Shown: in pieces, positions 54,888 to 62,560 of the stretch
Numbering within the stretch: the first letter of the stretch is position 1
Layout: every line of letters starts with the position of its first letter
Assembly (NCBI RefSeq): GCF_013363995.1
Contig: NZ_JABWGO010000006.1
Coordinates: 101,385-165,384 of the forward strand
Length of the DNA stretch: 64,000 bases
Source of the DNA: Nonomuraea rhodomycinica
GTDB lineage: Bacteria > Actinomycetota > Actinomycetes > Streptosporangiales > Streptosporangiaceae
Reading direction: 5' to 3'
Position numbers and translations under genes: made by a program
Notes under the pieces: generated by a model
Told to the model about the DNA's origin: nothing
Databases searched by the model: none
Seen by the model: the letters and a program-made list of their open reading frames with translations, nothing else

Positions 54888-56685
54888 GCATGACCTGCGG
54901 TTGTCGGAGACGATCACACCCTTCGGGGTCGGAGCGATCGTGGACATCCGAGGTGAGTCCCTGATCGCGCCCGACACCTCCTGGTGGGACAAGAAGTACT
55001 GTCCGGAGATCAGCTGTGAGCGACTCCTCGCCAGGCTTGGTCCGGGTACCCTCAGGCAGCCACCGACCCACGCCGGCCATGCGGGCAAGGACACAGCCGC
55101 ATTGCTCTATTGGCGCTTTCCCGCCTGGCGATTCTGCGAGAGGTGCTCGAAGCTCTCAAAGATGACCGGCAAGAGGCACGGCAAGTGGAGCAACACCTGT
55201 GAGTGTGGAGGGCTTCTTGTCCCGATGCGCTACATCGCGATCTGTGAACAAGGCAGCCACGCCCAGGATGTCCCATGGTTCCAGTGGGCGCACAGGGGCC
55301 GCGAGGCGGCTCTCGATGATGCCGTTCGCTTCTGTCAGTCCTACAAGGAGCTCCGCTTCGAGAGGTTGTCCGGTCAGGGCGAGGGCCTGGCCTCCCTCCG
55401 GGTCAAGTGTTACGGGTGCGGACACGCCAGGTCACTGGCAGAGCTCGTGACGAAAGACGCCCTGCAGCGCGACGGTCTCCAGTGTGCGGGCCGGCAGCCC
55501 TGGGAGCCGAAAGACCCGACGAAGAAGCCGTGCAACCATCGTCTTGTCGCGGTCCAGAGAGGAGCGACGGGAAACTACATCGCCGAACGGATCTCCGCGC
55601 TCGACATCCCTGAGGAACGTCCTCAGTCAGCGGAGATCGCCGACAAAGTACGCGGTCATATGCTCTTTGAGAGACTCGTCGCGGACAACGGTGGCCCTCA
55701 GGCGGAGATGATCGCGGGATGGATTGCCGGCGAGCTCGGGGTTGCGCCGGAGACCGTGCTCGAGATCGTGGCAGGGGGCGATGTTCCGGACGACGACGTG
55801 CTCCTCGACCTCAAGGACGGGGAGTGGGCCGCCTTCCTGAAGAAGCTCGACAGTGGACGAGACCGTACCGGTGGCGACTTTGTCGTCGACGGATGGAGCC
55901 TCAAGACAACCTCGGGCCCCGAGAGCCTCGTCAGCCGGATCGCCGGCGTCGGACAGGTACATCGGGTACGTGAGGTGACTGCTCTTCGCGGGTTCAGGCG
56001 CTACAGCGCGGAAGCCGATCGCATCACAGCCGACCTCGGAGTCAACCACCAAAAGTTTCCCACCTATCCCGCCATGGAGATGTTCGGCGAAGGGATCTTC
56101 CTGAGGTTAGATGAGGACAAACTCGCGCAATGGGAGACGCAACCAGATGTCCAGGCGCGGGCAGGCATCCTCCTGAAGCGCCGTGCGGGCATCGCATGGG
56201 CGGAGCGCCTCGACGTCCCCGAGCCGCGCTACATCGCCCTGCACACGTTGTCGCACCTGCTCATCCGTCGGCTTGCATACGCCAGTGGCTATGCGTCAGC
56301 CTCCCTTCAGGAACGGATCTATGCGAACTCCGATCGGAAGGACAAGACCGCCGGGATTCTGATTTTCACCGCGGCAGGAGATGTTCAGGGAACTCTTGGA
56401 GGACTCGTTCGGCTGGGCCGGCCCGAGAAGCTGATCCCGCTTCTCGTCTCAGCGCTCGACGACGCAGATGTCTGCTCGAACGACCCGGTCTGCATCGAGA
56501 GGGACAAGCAGGGCTCGTCGCAACTCAACCTGTCTGCATGCCACGGCTGCTCCCTTGTGAGCGAGACTTCGTGCGAGACGGGCAACAGGTTGCTCGATCG
56601 TCAACTGCTGCTTGGAGGAGGAAGCGTCGTCGGCTTTCTGGAGGGAGTCCTGGCAGAGGTGCGCCAGGCGACTGGTGCGGGCTGA
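54874..56685 (+). CDS. drmB: DrmB-like DUF1998 protein (DISARM core protein)
   Basis: 603 residues from GTG 54874. DrmB marks are the opening RLSETITPFGVGAIVDIRGES, a zinc cluster CERC at 88-91 with CECGG near 110, a second pair CYGCGH near 180, and the DUF1998 text LHTLSHLLIRRLAYASGYAS near 455-474, followed by DVCSNDPVCIE and CHGCSLV. In DISARM, DrmA and DrmB form a complex that loads on DNA with free 5' ends. Here it is the last gene; no drmC (phospholipase D) follows. Confidence 0.9.
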   Translation: MEKIRHDLRLSETITPFGVGAIVDIRGESLIAPDTSWWDKKYCPEISCERLLARLGPGTLRQPPTHAGHAGKDTAALLYWRFPAWRFCERCSKLSKMTGKRHGKWSNTCECGGLLVPMRYIAICEQGSHAQDVPWFQWAHRGREAALDDAVRFCQSYKELRFERLSGQGEGLASLRVKCYGCGHARSLAELVTKDALQRDGLQCAGRQPWEPKDPTKKPCNHRLVAVQRGATGNYIAERISALDIPEERPQSAEIADKVRGHMLFERLVADNGGPQAEMIAGWIAGELGVAPETVLEIVAGGDVPDDDVLLDLKDGEWAAFLKKLDSGRDRTGGDFVVDGWSLKTTSGPESLVSRIAGVGQVHRVREVTALRGFRRYSAEADRITADLGVNHQKFPTYPAMEMFGEGIFLRLDEDKLAQWETQPDVQARAGILLKRRAGIAWAERLDVPEPRYIALHTLSHLLIRRLAYASGYASASLQERIYANSDRKDKTAGILIFTAAGDVQGTLGGLVRLGRPEKLIPLLVSALDDADVCSNDPVCIERDKQGSSQLNLSACHGCSLVSETSCETGNRLLDRQLLLGGGSVVGFLEGVLAEVRQATGAG

Positions 56686-57283
56686 GAAGAATCAGCCCGT
56701 CATATATGAATCGGAAACGTCGGCGGCGCCAGACATCGAGAGGGGGCCGGGTCCCCTACAACACCTCCTTGGGTTCCGGGTTAGGAGAGTGGTGGCTGTA
56801 CGCCTGCCTTATGTGCTCTGACCTGGATAGAAGCTCTGCGGCGCTCACGCTATCAGAAAGATCATCCCACGTTTGTACCCGAATCTGATGAGGCCACCCA
56901 CCACCTGATCGCCGCCGCCCCGATTCGCGGCGACGTCCTGAACGTTGCAACGGCCTGCAGATACGAGATCGCCTTCTATGGGAAGCATAAGAGTCAACTG
57001 CTCACGGCCACGCGGTGTCCATGTGGGCAGCCAGATGTTTGCCTACCTCGATTCGTTCCCTGCACCCAATGATCCTCGAGCTGGATGGACACATCGATGC
57101 TCGTTCGGTGCCCGCATACAAGCACCCCACCGGGCGCTCTACGCAGGAACTCTGCAAGCAACACGGCACCTGGAGGAACGCTGTGGGCCAGATCGACACA
57201 AAAGGGATATTGGGGCCTGCAGCATACCCGATGAAACTACGCCATGCGTACAAAGGCTTCTGTATCATGGCATCCTATGCATA
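56686..57283. other. intergenic region after the DISARM-like operon
   Basis: 598 bp of lower GC. A plus-strand frame at about 56875-57055 reads fairly like protein (DEATHHLIAAAPIRGDVLNV, CRYEIAFYGKHKSQLLTATR) but has no start and stops early, so it is at best a remnant. A small CGCCGC/GCGGCG inverted repeat lies near 56912-56935. Confidence 0.35.
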
Positions 57284-57388
57284 TGAGCTCCGCGACATCC
57301 CCGCCTCGGCGGTCTCGCCCCAAGCTGCCCACCATCAAGCGCAGTGTCTACTTCTACCGAATAGACGCTGGCTTCCGATGAATCTGGC

Positions 57389-58276
57389 ATGCCTAAGAAC
57401 ATCGACGCGGAGCTGCTCGCAGGACTCAAGACGATAGAAGATCTTCCCTTCGAAGGCGACAGCCGTCGGTACATGAGTCAGGCCGACGGTAGCAGCTTGT
57501 GCGTCTGGATCGACGATACTTCCAGCGAGATAGCTAAAATCCGCCTTGGAACAATTCGCAGAAATGCGCTCCCCCAGTCGGAAAGGCGGGGGACTCTCCG
57601 GCGTCTTAACCTCGGGGATGATGAAGGGCTCTGTGAGACATCCCATATTTGCTTGTTCCCCAACGGAATCATCGGCGTTGAGCATAACTTCTACGGTCCG
57701 AGAGCCAAGCGCCTCCCGGCGTATATGACGCATGCGTTGTCAGGGGCCGCGCCTTCATTCGTACTCGAAGCCCTGCTCCGGAATGACGTTGCACGGCAGC
57801 TAGAAGGGGCAAAGTCCGTCCGAAAGCTCACGATTCGTGTCCGCAGGTCGTACGCGTCAGTCATTCAGGAAGCGAATGAGTCGCTGGGTAAGGCCCTCGA
57901 TACTGCCGCTGCCGGAAGCGACGCCGCGGTCGTCGGGCTGACTCTGCAGCCCGAACCATACAAACGAGTCGATCTCAAGTCCGATCTCATCACCTTCTTG
58001 CGGCGAATCATTCGCAGAGAAGACCTCCGATACCAGACTCAGGAGCTCAAAGCGACGGTAGTAGATAGTGAGACCGGTCGGGCGGATGAGATCAATCTTC
58101 TCGAAGACCAACTCATTAGCAGGAGGAAATTTCTCCGCCAGAACGAGCGATCTCGAGACCTTAACAGCGAAGACGCCTACCGTCAGATAGCCTTGGCCTA
58201 CGTGGAGTTGCGTGAAGATCTTTTGTCGGCCTCGTCCGCTAGTGTGTCCTCTGAGGGTTCCAACTATGTCCCCTAA
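57389..58276 (+). CDS. unknown cytosolic protein, N-terminus broken upstream
   Basis: 295 residues from ATG 57389, soluble, with a helical charged C-terminal half (EDQLISRRKFLRQNERSRDL). Text such as LFPNGIIGVEHNFYGPRAKR suggests a family of proteins in actinobacterial defence islands; DUF6731-type is a guess. The real gene seems longer: a frame from ATG 57284 reads RSRPKLPTIKRSVYFYR, then a TAG, then DESG directly before this start in the same frame, while IDAGF lies in the next frame between them. Two compensating 1-bp changes would restore one protein. The membrane gene follows 12 nt later. Confidence 0.68.
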   Translation: MPKNIDAELLAGLKTIEDLPFEGDSRRYMSQADGSSLCVWIDDTSSEIAKIRLGTIRRNALPQSERRGTLRRLNLGDDEGLCETSHICLFPNGIIGVEHNFYGPRAKRLPAYMTHALSGAAPSFVLEALLRNDVARQLEGAKSVRKLTIRVRRSYASVIQEANESLGKALDTAAAGSDAAVVGLTLQPEPYKRVDLKSDLITFLRRIIRREDLRYQTQELKATVVDSETGRADEINLLEDQLISRRKFLRQNERSRDLNSEDAYRQIALAYVELREDLLSASSASVSSEGSNYVP

Positions 58277-58288
58277 GAGGTGTAACCG

Positions 58289-58780
58289 GTGGTCCGTCGG
58301 CGTGTCCCCCCTTTCGCCAGTGAACTCATCGTCTTTGCCCTAGTCTCGTCTGCCCTGTATCGGCTATCGCTGATATCCCCGGTTGACGCCATAATCCTTG
58401 GCGTTCTAAAGGATCGCCGAAAAGAGATCTATGCAGCGATCCTTGGCCTTCACGGTAGCCTTCTTGGCTTCATAATTGCGACTGTCGCAGTCGCGTTGAG
58501 TTTCGCAAGCTCTCCAAGATTCGAAATACTGCGTCGCACTAGGCAATGGCCACGTCTATTCAACTCGTATACGAGAAGTATGCGATGGACTGCCGCTACA
58601 ACGCTTTGTTCCTTCCTTGTGTTAATCATTGACAGGGAAGCCAGCGCGAATAGGGTCGCCGTCGTTGTGTGCTTCGCCGGTGTTGCCTTTGCTGCTATAG
58701 TCATTACGCATATGTTGTGGGTAACAGAAAAAACCGTAAAGGTGGCGATCTCGGCGAAACCAAGAGATCCGGGAGCGTAG
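58289..58780 (+). CDS. small membrane protein, candidate defence effector
   Basis: 163 residues from a GTG with AGAGGTG upstream. Four membrane helices are visible: residues 10-38, 45-70, 98-113 and 121-146, with a basic loop around 75-95. No family is recognised. The pair of an unknown cytosolic protein and a four-helix membrane protein 12 nt apart is a common layout of two-gene anti-phage systems, in which the membrane part stops growth. That role is an inference. Confidence 0.65.
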   Translation: MVRRRVPPFASELIVFALVSSALYRLSLISPVDAIILGVLKDRRKEIYAAILGLHGSLLGFIIATVAVALSFASSPRFEILRRTRQWPRLFNSYTRSMRWTAATTLCSFLVLIIDREASANRVAVVVCFAGVAFAAIVITHMLWVTEKTVKVAISAKPRDPGA

Positions 58781-58864
58781 TTTCGACGAGAGGAGCAAAC
58801 GAACGTGCGATGCGGTTCGTTCGCTTGTTGATGTAGGAGGATGAATCTGCTCCACGACCACAAA

Positions 58865-58993
58865 CGGCGTAGGATGCGAGCGCCAGTGCTGGCGATCGGG
58901 GATGGCGCGCTCGGGTTCTTGTCGGCGTTGCGTGAGGTGTTCCCGCAGGTTAAGGAGCAGAGGTGCTGGCTTCGCAGGGTCACTAATGTTCTG
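58865..58993 (+). mobile_element. IS256-type transposase remnant
   Basis: About 43 codons read RAPVLAIGDGALGFLSALRE, then VFPQVKEQRCWLRRVTNVL. This is the segment of IS256/Mutator-type transposases that holds the second catalytic Asp (IGDGALGF) and the Cys-Trp turn (EQRCW). Upstream and downstream the frame loses the family text, and no terminal repeats are seen. It is a decayed scrap, which marks this side of the defence island as a site of past transposition. Confidence 0.7.
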
Positions 58994-59789
58994 AGGGCAG
59001 GTGGACACAACCACCACCTTCGCTGTCGGCGGCGCCATCCTCATCACCGCGGCCCTGTCCTCTACCCTTGGTGGGCCCACCCTGGTCCCAATCCGCAGGC
59101 GCTACCTGTAGCCGAAACGCCTCAGCGGTCCCTGCCGGTCCGCAGTCGCCTACGTCCGCTGGTAGGGCCTCGATGACGTTGGTGACCACGTGATCGGCTT
59201 GATGCTCGTCGATTGCCTGCCTTCCTCGGTCGATCCAGATCGCACCCAGGCCCGCTTTTCGGGCGCCGTCCACGTCTGAGACGAGGTTGTCGCCGACCAT
59301 CCAGCCGCCCTGGTTGAAGGCAGCTCCGCAGCGCTCGGCGGCTATGTGGAAGAGGCCGGCCTGTGGCTTGCGGATGCCCTCGACTCCGGACACCGCATAG
59401 CCGTCAACCGCGTCGGCCAGGCCGGTTCGCCGGAGCTTGCCAAGTTGGTTGTCGGCCATGCCGTTCGTGACGATGCCGACTCGCCATCCCTCGGCGCGCA
59501 ACTCGGCAAGACCTGCCAAAACGCCGGGGTAGCACCGCACAAGGTGAGGCATACGCCGGCGGTAGGCCGCCCACAGCTCATCGACTGGTTCCGCCAGAGC
59601 GAAGCGCTCGCGTACCTTGCCGAAGAAGATCTTTCGATGCGGGTACCCGTCTCGATCCAGAGAGACGAGCCAGGCCACGCCCTCAGGTCCCAAGCGCCAA
59701 TGCTCGACGAACTCCTCTGCCCATCGGAAGAACGCGGCGTCGAGGTCAATAAGAGTCCTGTCGAGGTCGAAGAGGGCGAGGCGCTGCAC
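58983..59789 (-). CDS. HAD family hydrolase, paralogue of the gene at 7866
   Basis: 268 residues from a GTG with AGGGTGG upstream. HAD motifs are DLDRT near residue 8, IVTNG near 110, the lysine in GIRKPQAGLF, and GDNLVSDVDGARKAG. The text follows the HAD protein at 7866-8522 segment by segment (GWRVGIVTNGMADNQLGKLR against GWRIGVVTNGMEDNQLRKIR). About 50 extra residues after position 215 have no HAD character and run into the IS256 scrap, so the C-terminus may be a false extension after loss of the original stop. Confidence 0.85.
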   Translation of the reverse strand: MQRLALFDLDRTLIDLDAAFFRWAEEFVEHWRLGPEGVAWLVSLDRDGYPHRKIFFGKVRERFALAEPVDELWAAYRRRMPHLVRCYPGVLAGLAELRAEGWRVGIVTNGMADNQLGKLRRTGLADAVDGYAVSGVEGIRKPQAGLFHIAAERCGAAFNQGGWMVGDNLVSDVDGARKAGLGAIWIDRGRQAIDEHQADHVVTNVIEALPADVGDCGPAGTAEAFRLQVAPADWDQGGPTKGRGQGRGDEDGAADSEGGGCVHLPSEH

Positions 59790-60086
59790 GAGGCCACCCT
59801 AGATGTGAGCATCTCGCCGGCACCGGCAGTCCCTGATCCGATATATCCCGTCAGGGATGCCCTCCAAGTCATCGCGCTATATCGAGCGATCAGGATCCTC
59901 CGGTCGCGTACAGGTGACGACCCGGGGACGCCGTTCCACACGCTTGATTGGCTGATCGGGCTGGATTAAGCGAAGATCCCGGTAATCTTCAGGACGTATC
60001 GGTGATGCGGCCCGACGGGCTTCCGCTCTGATGGCGGACACGCCCCCATACCGCACGAGTCTTTCGTGCTGCCTGGGGGTAGATCC

Positions 60087-61967
60087 GTGGCCGTTTTCCG
60101 GCATTCGGCGGAAAGTCTGGTCCAGCTGGTGTCCGAGTCGGTGCCCGAGCGCGTCCTCAGTGATGTGATCGCCGACTACCTGCGCGCCACCCAAGGGATC
60201 AATCCAGGCAGGAGCGAACGCAAGTCCTGGGATCGGAGCATCCCGATTCTGGCCCGGGATCTGGTCGAAGCCGGCCTGGGTGGCGTCGAGATGCTCATCG
60301 AGTACCAACTCCCGTTAACCAGCAAGCGGGCGGACGTCATCCTCGCCGGACGTGACAGGCGGACCGGAGCGGACTCCTACCTCATCGTCGAGCTCAAGCA
60401 GTGGAGCCAGGCCGAGCTGTACGAGGACGACGCCAACATGGTTTTGGTGTCGGGCATGGGGAACCGGCCCAAGCTTCACCCGGTCTTGCAGGTGCGGGGC
60501 TACTGCGAATACCTGGCCGATTTCGCCGGAGCCCTGGACCAACACCAGAACGCGGTGCGCGGGGTCGCTACCTGCACAACGCCAGTGATCCGGACATTCA
60601 CGATCTCTACGATCACGTCGAAGACGAACGCACCCGGCTCTTCAGCAAGACGCGTCGAGGTCAGTTCATTGACTACCTCAAGGCCCAGTTCGCGCCCGAG
60701 TCCGGGGCTGTGGCGGCCGATCGCCTGCTCTCCAGCGCTATCCGTCCGTCCAGGCAGTTGCTAAAGGTCGCCGCGGGTGAGATCAAAAACCGCGACCGGT
60801 TCCGTCTGCTGGCCGAGCAGCGCCTGGCGTACGAGATGGTTCTGCACGCGGTGGAGAAGGCGGGCGGGCAACTCGAAGCAAGTGGTGATCATCACGGGAG
60901 GCCCGGGTTCTGGCAAGAGCGTCATCGCACTGTCCCTGCTGGGCGAACTTTCCGACCGCGGCTACTCCGCTCTGCATGCCACCGGTTCGCGCTCCTTCAC
61001 CGAGACGATGAGGCGCGTTGTCGCCAAGGGCTCGACTCGGATGAGGGCGATGTTCAAGTACTTCAACAACTTCATGACCGCCAACCCCAACGAACTCGAT
61101 GTACTGATCTGTGACGAGGCCCACCGCATTCGCGAGACGTCGGCCAACCGGTTCACCAAGTCGACCGAGCGTACGGGCCGGCCACAGCTGGACGAACTGA
61201 TTGCCGCCGCAAGGGTGCCGGTGTTCCTGCTGGACGAGCATCAGGTGGTACGGCCGGGTGAGATGGGACGGGTCGCTGACATCACTGCCCACGCCCATTC
61301 TCTCGGCCTCGCCGTCCACCAGGTCGATCTGGACGCGCAGTTCCGTTGCGGCGGGAGCCGCAAGTACGAGGAGTGGGTGCTGCGGCTGCTGGGCCTGGAC
61401 GGCGACGCTCCGGAGGCATGGTCGGATGACGACCACTTCACCGTTTCCCTCGCCGAGTCGCCCCACAAGTTGGAAGCTCTGCTGAGGAGCCGGCTGGACG
61501 CGGGATACGCGGCACGGATGACGGCGGGGTTCTGCTGGCCCTGGAGTGCCCCGAACGGGGACGACAGCTTGGTCGCAGATGTGCGGGTCGGCGACTGGGC
61601 GCGGCCGTGGAACGTCAAGGGTGACAGGGCTGTGGGAAACGCTCCGGCCAGCGCTCTGTGGGCCACCGTACCCGGCGGGTTCGAGCAGGTGGGGTGCGTC
61701 TACACCGCCCAGGGCTTCGAGTACGACTGGAACGGCGTGATCTTCGGCCCGGATCTGGTCTATCGAGACGGCAGGCTGGCCACCGTCCGCAATGCCAGCA
61801 AGGACCCGGAATTGATGCGGAAGAAGGTCAGTGACGAACAGGCGGACCGGCTGATCCGCAACACCTACAAGGTGCTGCTGACTCGCGGCATGATGGGCAC
61901 CGCTGTGTACTCGGTTGATCCGGCTACGCAGGAGTTCTTGGAGAAGTTGCTGGAGCCGCGTGTATGA
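60087..61967 (+). pseudogene. nuclease-helicase (DUF2075 type), split by two frameshifts
   Basis: The gene starts at GTG 60087 after GGGGG. The first frame has a nuclease-like core (SKRADVILAGRDRRTGADSY, then LIVELKQW) and is lost near 60566, where one base is missing (GVA then YLHNAS in the next frame). The second frame carries on to VLHAVEKAGG, then near 60872 an extra base restores the first frame: SKQVVIITGGPGSGKSVIAL (Walker A), DVLICDEAHRIRE, VPVFLLDEHQ and NTYKVLLTRGMMG. Joined, this would be about 626 residues, a DUF2075 helicase with an N-terminal PD-(D/E)XK-like domain. Sequencing errors could also cause this. Confidence 0.75.
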
Positions 61968-62560
61968 GTGCCGACCGCAGGATCTAGAGCGCCCATCGAT
62001 TCAGTGCGTCGGCCCTGGGCCGGGTTCCCACCAGCGACAAGTTGCCGTTCGGGACCACGATCGGAGACGCATCGAATCCTTCTCTATGACTTCGCTGTTT
62101 CGACCATCAGCTATTCCGTCACCTGCTCTTCTGGAATCCGGACCAGGACGGCTCGCATCCGAGTCCATCACATCCGGCTCGCTGTCACACGACGTGATCT
62201 TCGCTTACTGAGAACGATTCGGTGCCCCATGACCCTGGTGACCCGGGAAAGACGAACGAAGATCATCTGTACACATCTGTGATCATGATGTTACGGCTCT
62301 GCCATGCGATGGTCCGGCAAGGCGTGGCTATGACGATGGAGATAGATGTGATTCTTGTCACATCATGCGGTAAAGAGCCACGTCAAAGGCGGGGCAAGTG
62401 CTAGGGGATCGCCCTCTTTTGAAAGCTAAGGCCTTCGCGTCTATGCCGCCCGTGGCCTTCCGTCTATACATATGGTGATCTTCTTTATATGGATCTTATG
62501 GCTGGCGCGGGGGCCTGCTGATCCAGCGATTCGTCTTCTCTACGGCGGGATTGGTGGCCC
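61968..62560. other. intergenic region, no gene seen
   Basis: 593 bp of low GC between the broken helicase and the last gene. There is an inverted repeat at 62345-62364. The open frames (for example 62222-62404) lack ribosome sites and normal composition. Confidence 0.4.
62345..62364. promoter_or_regulatory. inverted repeat GATGTGA-6-TCACATC
   Basis: A perfect 7-6-7 inverted repeat about 200 bp upstream of the last gene. Its TGTGA/TCACA arms resemble Crp/Fnr-family operators. A cyclic-AMP-type regulator may control the secreted gene, but the distance is large. Confidence 0.4.

Noticed and set aside
57389..58276. drmC (phospholipase D) as the missing DISARM core gene
   Set aside because: Neither this protein nor the following membrane protein has the HxK(x)4D motif of phospholipase D proteins.
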